Part shown: in pieces, positions 14,512 to 21,771 of the stretch
How positions within the stretch are numbered: the stretch's first letter is position 1
Layout of the letters: each line of letters opens with the position of its first letter
Source: an uncultured Candidatus Melainabacteria bacterium
GTDB lineage: Bacteria > Cyanobacteriota > Vampirovibrionia > Gastranaerophilales > Gastranaerophilaceae
Direction: 5' to 3'
Assembly: GCA_934693235.1 (NCBI GenBank)
Contig: CAKUUY010000009.1
Location: 1-64,000, forward strand
Length of the DNA stretch: 64,000 nt
The notes under the pieces: model-generated
What the model was told of the DNA's origin: nothing
The model's database searches: none
Seen by the model: only the letters and a program-made list of their open reading frames with translations
Position numbers and translations under genes: made by a program

Positions 14512-15438
14512 TTATTTGTAAATATATTTACAACCTTGAAATGAATTTCTATTAATAAATTCTCTATCTATTTTGTTTAAGCAATCAAATTTTTTGGAAA
14601 GCCAAAGAGGCGCGATTAATTCAGAACTTAAACCGTTTCCTGCAAGTCTATGAATTGTTGTTGTTTTGGGCAAATATTCCAAAAAGTCGCAAACAGTCTG
14701 AACATATTCATCTTCACTCATAAAAGATATTTCGTTGTTTTCATACATTTTTGCAAGTTTTGTTCCATTGAGAGCGCAGAGCATGTGGATTTTTACTCCG
14801 TCAACTCCGAGTTCTGCAAGTTTTTGTGCTGTTTGCATAATTTCATCATGCGTTTCCCAAAGTCCAAAAATTACGTGTACACAGACATTTATGCCAGCTT
14901 CTTTCGTTTTTTCATAAGCATTTAAAAAACAATCAAAATCGTGCCCTCGATTAATTTTTTGTAGAGTTTTGTTGTGAATTGATTGTAAACCATATTCAAT
15001 CCAAGTGTAATAGTCGTCTTTGTACGATGAAATTAGTTTAATTTTTTCTGCATCAATACAATCTGGTCGGGTGCCAATAGAAATTCCGACTACATCAGGA
15101 TGATTAAGTGCCGAATTATAAATTTTTTCAAGCTTGTACACAGGCTTATATGTATTTGAATAAGCTTGAAAATAAGACATAAATTTTTGCGCTTTAAATC
15201 TGTTTTTTAATGTTTCTGCGCCAACTTTGACTTGTTCTTCAATTGGTAAAAGTTTGGAATGTGCTTGAGAAAAACTTCCTCCCTCATCGCAAAAAATACA
15301 TCCACCAGTAGAAATTGATCCATCTCGATTAGGACACGAAAAACCGGCATCAAGAGTTATTTTATAAACTTTGCAGCCGAATTTGTTTTTTAAATATGCA
15401 CTGTATTGATTATAGCGTTTTTCTGTGTGGTTGAACAA
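14512..15438 (-). CDS. Radical SAM protein of the YhcC/TIGR01212 type
   Basis: A 308-residue radical SAM protein. The cluster-binding cysteines lie in CPNRDGSISTGGCIFC (about residues 34-49), the CxnCxxC spacing of the YhcC family rather than CxxxCxxC. Further family strings are GISIGTRPDCID, TWIEYGLQS, INRGHD and VCVHVIFGLWET. The reaction is not firmly established; a tRNA-modifying role has been proposed for relatives. The start is TTG at 15438, supported by a strong GGAGGAG RBS eight bases upstream. It is probably transcribed after the small zinc-ribbon gene at 15567-15734. Confidence 0.9.
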   Translation of the reverse strand: MFNHTEKRYNQYSAYLKNKFGCKVYKITLDAGFSCPNRDGSISTGGCIFCDEGGSFSQAHSKLLPIEEQVKVGAETLKNRFKAQKFMSYFQAYSNTYKPVYKLEKIYNSALNHPDVVGISIGTRPDCIDAEKIKLISSYKDDYYTWIEYGLQSIHNKTLQKINRGHDFDCFLNAYEKTKEAGINVCVHVIFGLWETHDEIMQTAQKLAELGVDGVKIHMLCALNGTKLAKMYENNEISFMSEDEYVQTVCDFLEYLPKTTTIHRLAGNGLSSELIAPLWLSKKFDCLNKIDREFINRNSFQGCKYIYK

Positions 15439-15475
15439 GCTTGCGCTCCTCCTCTTAAAGAGCCTAAAAACGTAG

Positions 15476-15496
15476 GGCGGGATATCTTACCCCGCC
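15476..15496 (-). terminator. GC-rich hairpin between zinc-ribbon gene and radical SAM gene
   Basis: GGCGGG (15476-15481) pairs with CCCGCC (15491-15496). On the minus strand it is followed by CTACGTTTTT, so it may terminate or attenuate the transcript. A similar ATGGCGGGATA palindrome lies at 62015-62038. Confidence 0.45.
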
Positions 15497-15566
15497 ATCG
15501 AGAATAAATTAAGTTTTCTTGTTGGTTAGGTGGGTATTCCGTCCTACTTGACTTATAGCTGAGGTG

Positions 15567-15734
15567 CTATTTATTTTCTTCTTCGTCATAAATCGGATAA
15601 ACGTAGTGTTCGCCACAATTTGGACATACGACTTCTTGTTGTTTCCCGTCTTCAAGTTTAGCTACTTCAAACAAAGTTTTGCAACCTGATTGTACGCATC
15701 TGATTGCCCAGCTTGGTCTTATTAATCTTGCCAT
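15567..15734 (-). CDS. Small zinc-ribbon protein
   Basis: A 55-residue gene. The protein starts MARLIRPSWAIRCVQSGCKT, has a second pair of cysteines in VVCPNCGEHYVYP, and ends in an acidic tail. Four cysteines in two pairs suggest a zinc ribbon. A GAGGAAA RBS lies before the ATG. The family is not recognised. It could be a small nucleic-acid-binding or ribosome-associated protein, but nothing in the sequence decides this. Confidence 0.75.
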   Translation of the reverse strand: MARLIRPSWAIRCVQSGCKTLFEVAKLEDGKQQEVVCPNCGEHYVYPIYDEEENK

Positions 15735-15872
15735 AATTTTTTCCTCTTTTTTTACTATTACAAAAGTATCTTATCATTTTAAACTACTTAATGCAAGTCA
15801 TTAAAATTATATTAAAGAGCAATAAAAAATTTTTTACATTGACTTAAATTATTTTTACTGAAAGGACTTTTG

Positions 15873-16172
15873 ATGAAAAAATTATTAATATTTTTATCTG
15901 TTTTTGTTATCAGTTTAATTGCCTTTTTTGATGCGAAAGAAAGGCTTGCAGAACTTGGTAGTGTTGCTGCAAATACTCCATCTCAAATTGAAATGAAGCA
16001 AATGATAAACAAAACCGATGAACAGATGATGCGTCATGTTCCGGATTTTCAAACCTCTGAACAAAAAAAGTCTCAAACAATTCAGGATAAAATGAACGCA
16101 GGACGTGCAGATAGTCAAAATCAGCTGAATAATGTGGATAAAAGACGAGATACAATAAATAATAGACAATAA
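15873..16172 (+). CDS. Small exported or membrane-anchored protein
   Basis: A 99-residue protein with a hydrophobic N-terminal segment (KLLIFLSVFVISLIAFFDA, about 3-21). It acts as signal peptide or anchor. The rest is polar, rich in Gln, Lys and Asn, and probably helical. The ATG at 15873 is chosen over a TTG one codon earlier because AAAGGAC lies at good distance. No homologue is recognised. It faces the gene at 16209 tail to tail. Confidence 0.7.
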   Translation: MKKLLIFLSVFVISLIAFFDAKERLAELGSVAANTPSQIEMKQMINKTDEQMMRHVPDFQTSEQKKSQTIQDKMNAGRADSQNQLNNVDKRRDTINNRQ

Positions 16173-16208
16173 ATTAGAGCCGCAAAGAAGCTAAGTTTAT
16201 TTTTTTTG

Positions 16209-17006
16209 CTATATCCCAAAAATCATGTCGCCATAAAATGGCTCTGAATTGTCTTTTGTTTTCGGCTTTTCGGGAATTGTGCGTTCAAATCGTAATGCTC
16301 CACCGTTGTTGTCGTCAACTTTAGAGTCAATCGGGCGAATTGCTTTTGGGAAAAATCTAAGCATAATATTTTGAGAGGCAGATGGTGCTACAACAGTCCT
16401 TGAATAAAGTTTTATTTTTTCAAGTTCTTCGTTTGCTTGTGCATATGTTTTTGCAGAAAAAGTGTTATCGTTTGCCCCGATTTTTGTAGAATAATTGTTA
16501 CTCCACATAACAAGGTCGTTGACAGTGTCTAGCAAAACAACAGATGTCTCAAGTCTGTACGGATATGAAATATCAAAATTAGATGAAATATTCAAGATTT
16601 CCCAAATACTGCGTTTCATAGAGTTTTTGTTTGTGACGGCAGCGCCGGAAATTATTAATACAGATTTGCAGTTGAAGCTGTTCCCAACTTTTTTTATTGC
16701 GGCATAATCAAGTTTGTTAGTGTTTTTATACTTGTTTAATAGTGTACTTGTTGTTTGTTTTAAATCCTGATTTTTGTTTAATTTTGCCCGAACCTCGTAC
16801 AAATCAGGAGATTTTATTTTTCCGTTTGATAAATTGAACTCATTGATGAGATCATTTGCAATAATCTCTGAAACCTCTTCAAATCCATAGTAATTTTCTT
16901 TTGTATTAAACAAATCTGACGGCAAAACAAGCACATCAAAAGTGATTGCCTGTGCAAAAGAGGTTAATAATGTAAATATTAAACAAAGTTTTGCTAAGAA
17001 TTTCAT
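16209..17006 (-). CDS. Unknown periplasmic protein with signal peptide
   Basis: A 265-residue protein with a clear Sec signal peptide (MKFLAKLCLIFTLLTSFAQA, cleavage after AQA). The mature part has an alternating strand/helix pattern including FDVLVLPSDL and SVLIISGAAVT, loosely like TolB-N/CsgG-type folds. I do not recognise a family. The start is set at the ATG at 17006. On the minus strand GTGCTATAAT (17022-17013) ends six bases before it, giving a leaderless mRNA. The longer frame starting at 17024 would begin upstream of that promoter and break the signal peptide. Confidence 0.8.
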   Translation of the reverse strand: MKFLAKLCLIFTLLTSFAQAITFDVLVLPSDLFNTKENYYGFEEVSEIIANDLINEFNLSNGKIKSPDLYEVRAKLNKNQDLKQTTSTLLNKYKNTNKLDYAAIKKVGNSFNCKSVLIISGAAVTNKNSMKRSIWEILNISSNFDISYPYRLETSVVLLDTVNDLVMWSNNYSTKIGANDNTFSAKTYAQANEELEKIKLYSRTVVAPSASQNIMLRFFPKAIRPIDSKVDDNNGGALRFERTIPEKPKTKDNSEPFYGDMIFGI

Positions 17007-17012
17007 AATTGT

Positions 17013-17022
17013 ATTATAGCAC
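17013..17022 (-). promoter_or_regulatory. Extended -10 promoter, leaderless start
   Basis: On the minus strand GTGCTATAAT is an extended -10 with a perfect TATAAT, six bases before the ATG at 17006. It is the clearest example of the window's RTGCTANNAT promoter class. Confidence 0.65.
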
Positions 17023-17084
17023 AATATCCTTAAATTAAAGGATAACAGAATTGTTAAAAATTATTATCTGCAAAAGTTTTTTTG

Positions 17085-17362
17085 ATTACGGAGTCAAATT
17101 GCCACGATAGCGGCATGAACAATAACTTGTTAGTGAAACAGACAACAAAAACAGCCATTATTTGAGCGTTTAGCGAGTTTGGCTGTATTAGAGTTGAACT
17201 TACAAGTTATTAGAGAATGGAGCGTGTGGCTGGCTTTGTGGAACTTTTTACACAAAAAGTTCCCGCAGTCCGCGCAGGACAAATATTTTTGCAATTCAAA
17301 TTTTACCAATGTTTATTCTTAACTTTAATATATGCGAAAAAGTGCCAAATTGACTCCGTAAT
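17085..17362. mobile_element. MITE-like element, copy 1 (complete)
   Basis: The element is about 278 bp, bounded by inverted ends that start ATTACGGAGTCAA (17085) and end TTGACTCCGTAAT (17362); the 21-base ends differ at two positions. It encodes no protein. Inside lies a perfect hairpin, GGAACTTTTT/AAAAAGTTCC (17240-17263). A second, inverted copy is at 54831-55065. Short size, terminal inverted repeats, two copies and no gene are the hallmarks of a non-autonomous miniature transposable element. I could not define a target-site duplication. The stretch 17025-17446 holds no gene. Confidence 0.75.
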
Positions 17363-17446
17363 TTTAATTTAATTAATTATAAAAATTTTCTATATTTCGT
17401 ATAATTGTAGGATAACAAATCTTGAAAAATAATCTAGAATGCGGAT

Positions 17447-17830
17447 ATGAAATACGAAGAAATGATAAAATCGGCTGCAGAAGCCTCAAAGAATGCTTAT
17501 GTCCCATATTCAAAATTTCCGGTAGGTGCTTGTGTCTTAGCTGAAAGCGGAAAAGTTTATATCGGTTGCAATTTTGAAAACTCTAGTTATGGAATGACAA
17601 TTTGTGCAGAACGAAATGCAATAGGTTCGGCAATTGCGGCTGGAGAAAGAAAAATCAGGGCAGTTGCGATATTTTCTCCAAAGATGAAATATTGTGTTCC
17701 ATGTGGGGCTTGCAGACAAGTTATGAGTGAATTTGTTTCTTCTGACGGCCTTGATATTGTTCTTGAAACAGAAAATGGAATTGTCGTAAAAACGCTTAAA
17801 GAAATGTTGCCGGACAGTTTTGAATTATAA
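17447..17830 (+). CDS. cdd: Cytidine deaminase
   Basis: Cdd converts cytidine and deoxycytidine to uridine forms in pyrimidine salvage. The 127-residue protein is the short homotetrameric type. It contains YVPYSKFPVGACVLAESG, the zinc and catalytic motif CAERNAIGSAIA (about residues 50-61, His replaced by Cys as in the tetrameric class) and PCGACRQVMSEF (about 85-96). The ATG begins six bases after a TAGAAT box (17435-17440) and no RBS is visible, so it is probably leaderless. The next small gene starts four bases after its stop. Confidence 0.95.
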   Translation: MKYEEMIKSAAEASKNAYVPYSKFPVGACVLAESGKVYIGCNFENSSYGMTICAERNAIGSAIAAGERKIRAVAIFSPKMKYCVPCGACRQVMSEFVSSDGLDIVLETENGIVVKTLKEMLPDSFEL

Positions 17831-17833
17831 ATT

Positions 17834-18061
17834 ATGTATCTTTTTGAACTAATAACCAAATATATTCAGGGTAAAAAATATAGCAAAAAACTTGATTTTG
17901 ATCCGTTTGCTCAGGATGAAGAAAATTCAGAATTTAATTCCGAAAATTGTGAGCACGTTTTTCTGCCAATTGATAGCACTGAAGAAACTCTCGCCTGCTC
18001 AAAATGCGGACTTGTTGTAAAACGCAAAGATTTGAAAGATGTGAATATATTTAAGCATTGA
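17834..18061 (+). CDS. Small protein with Cys/His zinc-site
   Basis: A 75-residue protein of unknown family. An acidic middle part (FDPFAQDEENSE) is followed by CEHVF and LACSKCGLVVKRKDL, which together look like a small zinc-binding knuckle. It begins four bases after the cdd stop, so it is probably co-translated. The function is unknown. Confidence 0.65.
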   Translation: MYLFELITKYIQGKKYSKKLDFDPFAQDEENSEFNSENCEHVFLPIDSTEETLACSKCGLVVKRKDLKDVNIFKH

Positions 18062-18112
18062 TGGGTTGAAATATGTATAAAAATTTGTTATACTCAAATA
18101 TGAGAGGTACTT

Positions 18113-18301
18113 ATGAAGTTTGATGTAATATTACATAAAGAGGACAACGGTTATTGGGCAGAAGTTCCTGCATTAAAAGGTTGTTACACTCAGGGAGATA
18201 CTATTGAAGAGGTAAAGAATAACATTAAAGAAGCGATTACAGCTTGGTTGTCTGTTGATTTGTCTGATACAAAAGAGGAAATTATTTCAGTCGCTTTATG
18301 A
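18113..18301 (+). CDS. hicB: HicB-like antitoxin
   Basis: A 62-residue protein with the HicB fold (partial RNase H-like): KFDVILHKEDNGYWAEVPAL, KGCYTQGDTIEEVKNNIKEA. It lacks the C-terminal DNA-binding domain of longer HicB proteins. HicB blocks the toxin HicA by direct contact. The stop overlaps the hicA start (ATGA), the usual tight coupling. A GAGAGGT RBS and TATACT -10 lie upstream, so the pair has its own promoter. The antitoxin-first order occurs in many hicBA loci. Confidence 0.85.
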   Translation: MKFDVILHKEDNGYWAEVPALKGCYTQGDTIEEVKNNIKEAITAWLSVDLSDTKEEIISVAL

Positions 18302-18516
18302 AAAATATTTCAGGTAAAAAATTATGTAAAATTTTACAAGATAATGGGTGGCAATTGGTGAGAATTGCCGGTTCTCATCATGTTTTTGCAAAAGAGGGGG
18401 AAGATGCAAGAATTGTTGTGCCTGTGCATGCGAATAAAGAAATTAAAACCGGCCTTTTAAAAGCGATTTTAAAAACAGCCGGTCTCTTGTCATTATTTTT
18501 TACACTTGTTTCTTAA
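18298..18516 (+). CDS. hicA: HicA-like mRNA interferase toxin
   Basis: A 72-residue protein. HicA toxins have a double-stranded RNA-binding-like fold and cut mRNA with a conserved His. The key strings are GKKLCKILQDNGWQLVRIAG, SHHVFAKEG (catalytic His region, about 28-36) and VVPVHANKEIKTGLLKAILK. The last residues (LLSLFFTLVS) are more hydrophobic than usual. It runs into the convergent pilin gene, the two stops overlapping by four bases. A functional toxin-antitoxin pair is likely but untested. Confidence 0.85.
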   Translation: MKNISGKKLCKILQDNGWQLVRIAGSHHVFAKEGEDARIVVPVHANKEIKTGLLKAILKTAGLLSLFFTLVS

Positions 18517-19310
18517 TAGTTCATTACCCAGCCTTCGTCAATTACTCTGCCGGAACAAGCCATTCCTTCTTCTGTTGTTGTATTATTACACTTAGCCTCT
18601 CTTTGTGTTTTAAATTTTTCTATGACTGAAGTAATGTCTTTATTAGTATATTTTGCATAAGCTTCCGCATGAGCTATGCTCTTGACGCCGACAACTCTTC
18701 CATCATGAAGAATATCGAGGTAAAAAGTATCTCTTCCCCAAGTATTAGGCCCTTTACCACCATTTACATCAAGAGCAGTAATAAATCCGGTGTAGTAGCC
18801 ATGATCAATTCCAAGGCTTATGTCTGCACGCATACCGTTTGCGAGAGTTACTGCGATATTTTTCCAGCCTCGGCATTTACTTTTGTCATTCAGGTAGTAC
18901 CATTTGTTTGTTTTGCCAACAAGTTTTCTGCAGGTTTCTGTGTCTGTTATTATATTGGTATTGTCGCCTAATGCCATCATATCTGGAACAGATTCATATT
19001 TTATACCTTTAAAATATTTACTTAATTCCGGTTGGCATTTGTTTCTCCAATCTGAACTATTATACGGTGTGTCGTCTGGTAGGTCACCACAATTCTTCCA
19101 TAAAGTAGTATCTGTAATATCGTCAACTCCATCATCAGCCATGGCTTGTTTAAACCCTTGTTCAAATATAGAAACACCGACTTTTAAACCCTCTACCCAA
19201 GTTTTCTTTTGGTAGTTTGCAATCAACATTGGCATTGTTATTGCTGCAACAACTCCAATAATCCCCAGTGTAATTAATACTTCTGCAAGTGTAAAACCTT
19301 TATTTTTCAT
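18513..19310 (-). CDS. Pilin-like surface protein
   Basis: A 265-residue protein. The leader MKNKG precedes FTLAEVLITLGIIGVVAAITMP, the prepilin processing site and hydrophobic helix. The globular part has several Cys and the family signature DVNGGKGPNTWGRDTFYL near residue 200. The end is GRVIDEGWVMNY. The start at 19310 is chosen because AAGGAAAAAT precedes it; a longer frame would add 20 residues before the processing site. The minus-strand promoter is strong: TTGACT (19419-19414) and TATAAT (19397-19392), 16 bases apart. Repeats overlapping it suggest repression by the divergent HTH gene at 19453. Confidence 0.85.
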   Translation of the reverse strand: MKNKGFTLAEVLITLGIIGVVAAITMPMLIANYQKKTWVEGLKVGVSIFEQGFKQAMADDGVDDITDTTLWKNCGDLPDDTPYNSSDWRNKCQPELSKYFKGIKYESVPDMMALGDNTNIITDTETCRKLVGKTNKWYYLNDKSKCRGWKNIAVTLANGMRADISLGIDHGYYTGFITALDVNGGKGPNTWGRDTFYLDILHDGRVVGVKSIAHAEAYAKYTNKDITSVIEKFKTQREAKCNNTTTEEGMACSGRVIDEGWVMNY

Positions 19311-19383
19311 ATTTTTCCTTTCTATGTGATATGTTACTTTATTATTATAAGATTCAAAAAAATAAAACAATGTTTTTAATATT

Positions 19384-19430
19384 ATAGTTAAATTATAGTT
19401 GCTATAGTTAAAAAGTCAAGATTTTAGTTA
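19384..19430. promoter_or_regulatory. Phased ATAGTTA repeats between pilin and HTH gene
   Basis: ATAGTTA or close variants occur at 19384-19390, 19395-19400 (followed by G), 19404-19410 and 19424-19430 (TTAGTTA). Starts are 11, 9 and 20 bases apart, so all lie on one face of the helix. They overlap the pilin -10 and spacer and lie just upstream of the HTH gene's own TATAAT (19441-19446). This looks like an operator array. Confidence 0.55.
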
Positions 19431-19452
19431 AAGCCTATTATATAATCAAAAA

Positions 19453-19659
19453 ATGAACACAAAACAACAAATTAAGCATTTATTGGTTATGAACGACATG
19501 ACTATGACTGAACTATGCAGGAGAATGTCTGAAAAATTAGGGAAACCATACTCGATTTACAATATTTCAGGAAAACTAAATCGCGATACACTAAAATATA
19601 GTGAAGTTAAAATGCTTTATGATATTTTGGGTTATGAATTGGTTCTAAGAAAAAAATAA
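19453..19659 (+). CDS. Small HTH DNA-binding protein paired with pilin gene
   Basis: A 68-residue protein with an HTH-like pattern: KHLLVMNDMTMTELCRRMSE, then SIYNISGKLNRDTLKYSEVK, then LYDILGYELVLRKK. It resembles short LLM/XRE-type regulators of Firmicutes and gut phages. A perfect TATAAT (19441-19446) ends six bases before the ATG and no RBS is seen, so the mRNA is probably leaderless. It is divergent from the pilin gene at 18513-19310 and convergent with ctp. Regulation of the pilin is inferred from the shared, repeat-rich promoter region. Confidence 0.8.
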   Translation: MNTKQQIKHLLVMNDMTMTELCRRMSEKLGKPYSIYNISGKLNRDTLKYSEVKMLYDILGYELVLRKK

Positions 19660-19665
19660 ATGTTA

Positions 19666-20901
19666 CTATTTTTTGCTCAACATCATCTGCGACAATGTAT
19701 TTTTAGCAGCCTGAAGTTGAGCATCATTGTTGTTTTTTACGTCTTGAATACTTAAATTAACTTTTATGTCAGGTGTAATTCCTTTTTTGTTAATGTCTGT
19801 CCCATTTGGGGTTAAATATTTTGCGACGGTTAAATTTAAACCTGTTTCATTCGGCATTGGTATGATTTTTTGTACCATACCTTTTCCATAAGTTTTTGTT
19901 CCTAAAAGTTTTGCTTTATTATAATCTTTTAGTGCTCCTGACAAAATTTCGCTTGCGCTTGCTGAATTGCCGTCAACAAGTACGACTGTTGGCTTTTTTA
20001 CCCCAAATTCTGTATCTTGTGCATTAATATCGTACTTGTAGCCGTTTCTGCCGACAATGCTAACAATATTTCCTTTAGGAATAAATAAATTTGCAATAAA
20101 TACTGCATTAGGTAAAAGTCCGCCTGTATTTCCTCTTAAATCAAGGATTAATCCTTGTGTATTTTTGGTTTTTTCTAAGGCTTCCAAAAATTCGTTTGGA
20201 GTTGTTGAGCCGATAAAACTTGTGATTTGAATATAGCCGATGTTTTTATCTAGTACAGAGCTTTTTACTGTCTTAATTTTTATTTCTTTGCGCATAACTC
20301 TTTTGGTTAATTTGTCTTTGTTACGCAAAATTGTAATGTTTACAAAACTGTTTTCTGGTCCACGAACAAGATTTGCAACCTCTGAAAGAGAAAGGCCGTT
20401 AACCTCTTTCCCATCTATTGCCAGAATAATATCTTTTGGTAAAAGGTTTGCAAACTGAGCCGGAGTTCCCTCCATTACGTTAACAATATGGATTTTTCCG
20501 GCAATTGAAGCAATATTTACTCCAATTCCGGTAATTTTTGAATTTATGGAGTTGTTTTGCTCTAAGTATTCTGACTTTGACATATACCTTGAATATGGAT
20601 CATCAAGGCTTGCAAGTATTGTATCAATTGCGACTTTTGCATCTTCATCCGTTTTAATTTGACCGTGGTAATGTTCTTTCCAACGGATCCAATCCTGGTC
20701 ATTCAAGTCTGCATCGTAATAGTTATCTCTGATTATTTTCCAACTGTTATCAAAAAGTTTTTGAGATGAAATCTGGTCATGGTCAACCATATCAGGTGTT
20801 TCAGTTATCTCAAAATTGTCTAAGCTTATGAAAACTCGGTTCAGTACAATTAATGTTGTAACCAATAAAATAAATATAATTATTTGACTTTTCTTCTTCA
20901 T
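19666..20901 (-). CDS. S41-family C-terminal processing protease
   Basis: A 411-residue serine protease anchored by an N-terminal membrane segment (IIIFILLVTTLIVLN, about 6-20) and acting in the periplasm. A PDZ domain (about 120-195, GIGVNIASIAGKIHIVNVME) selects C-termini. The catalytic Ser lies in VLVDGNSASASEIL and the Lys in GTKTYGKGMVQ, as in CtpA/Prc. In cyanobacteria CtpA matures D1; here, without photosynthesis, it more likely trims envelope proteins. The ATG at 20901 is chosen, since a TTAAAT box lies six bases upstream; the frame from 20919 would add six residues. Confidence 0.92.
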   Translation of the reverse strand: MKKKSQIIIFILLVTTLIVLNRVFISLDNFEITETPDMVDHDQISSQKLFDNSWKIIRDNYYDADLNDQDWIRWKEHYHGQIKTDEDAKVAIDTILASLDDPYSRYMSKSEYLEQNNSINSKITGIGVNIASIAGKIHIVNVMEGTPAQFANLLPKDIILAIDGKEVNGLSLSEVANLVRGPENSFVNITILRNKDKLTKRVMRKEIKIKTVKSSVLDKNIGYIQITSFIGSTTPNEFLEALEKTKNTQGLILDLRGNTGGLLPNAVFIANLFIPKGNIVSIVGRNGYKYDINAQDTEFGVKKPTVVLVDGNSASASEILSGALKDYNKAKLLGTKTYGKGMVQKIIPMPNETGLNLTVAKYLTPNGTDINKKGITPDIKVNLSIQDVKNNNDAQLQAAKNTLSQMMLSKK

Positions 20902-21006
20902 ACCAATATTTAACACCAAGGATTTTTTATAATCAATATACTTTTTTAGTAGCTTGAATTATTAATTATCAAAGGTGAATAATTAGTATTCTAATGATTT
21001 TAATGT

Positions 21007-21699
21007 TTACAAATCCTCAAATCCAGGAGAAGTCGATGGTAGGTTTTTGTAGCCCTCGTTAGACATTACAGTCTTTTTAATATATCTGTTTGAATAGCCA
21101 CCACGTTCAAATAGTTTTTTTAGTTGATTTTCGCGTACAACAAGCGGGTGGAGCTCATCATTGCTTTCCGGATAAAGTTTTGAAATTTCATACCAAACAG
21201 AAGCTTCCATAGTCCATGCATAAGTTTCCTCAGCTAAAGAATTATACTCATCTTGATGAAGTGCTTCGTGTGAAAGCAATGCTGCTAACGCTCCCGGAGG
21301 TGCATCTTTGTGGCGTGGGTTGATATAAATAAATAATTGCTTGTTTTTTTTCCACCCGAGAGCATCAAAATTTGCATAATCAGGGTTAATGGTTCCCAAA
21401 TCCCTAAATTCAATTTTTACAGGTCGGCCGGACAGGTTGTTGCCAAGAATTGCGTTACGCGAAAACTCTCCGTTAGTTCCTTTTAACATATCAAGAGCGA
21501 CATACAAAACTTCGTCTTTCCCGACATCTTTGTACATTGGAGTTATTTGTTTTACATAATTGTATGTGTATTTTACAGGATATGTTTTTGGCATTTCAAT
21601 CAATGCTTCATCCTGCTTTTTGGCTGAAAATACCGGCAATTGTATAAGAACAGCAATTGCTGATACAAATATAATCTTTTTCAAATTCTTATTAATCAC
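21007..21699 (-). CDS. Putative exported HExxH metallopeptidase-like protein
   Basis: About 230 residues with an N-terminal signal segment (IIFVSAIAVLIQLPVFSA). LLSHEALHQDEYN contains HEALH, an HExxH zinc motif, with a further EE pair eight residues later (AEETYAW) that could supply the third ligand. No family is recognised. I set the start at a GTG (21699) because GGGAGAGAG lies directly before it; an ATG at 21714 lies just upstream of that RBS and would add five residues. Protease activity is a motif-based inference. Confidence 0.7.
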   Translation of the reverse strand: MINKNLKKIIFVSAIAVLIQLPVFSAKKQDEALIEMPKTYPVKYTYNYVKQITPMYKDVGKDEVLYVALDMLKGTNGEFSRNAILGNNLSGRPVKIEFRDLGTINPDYANFDALGWKKNKQLFIYINPRHKDAPPGALAALLSHEALHQDEYNSLAEETYAWTMEASVWYEISKLYPESNDELHPLVVRENQLKKLFERGGYSNRYIKKTVMSNEGYKNLPSTSPGFEDL

Positions 21700-21771
21700 A
21701 AATCTCTCTCCCATAATATCAAACTACGCTTGTAGTAATATTATAATTGTTTTAATCCCAACGTCAAATTT

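Noticed and set aside
17240..17263. Hairpin GGAACTTTTT/AAAAAGTTCC as a terminator of a nearby gene
   Set aside because: It lies inside the MITE and recurs in the second copy, with no gene ending before it.
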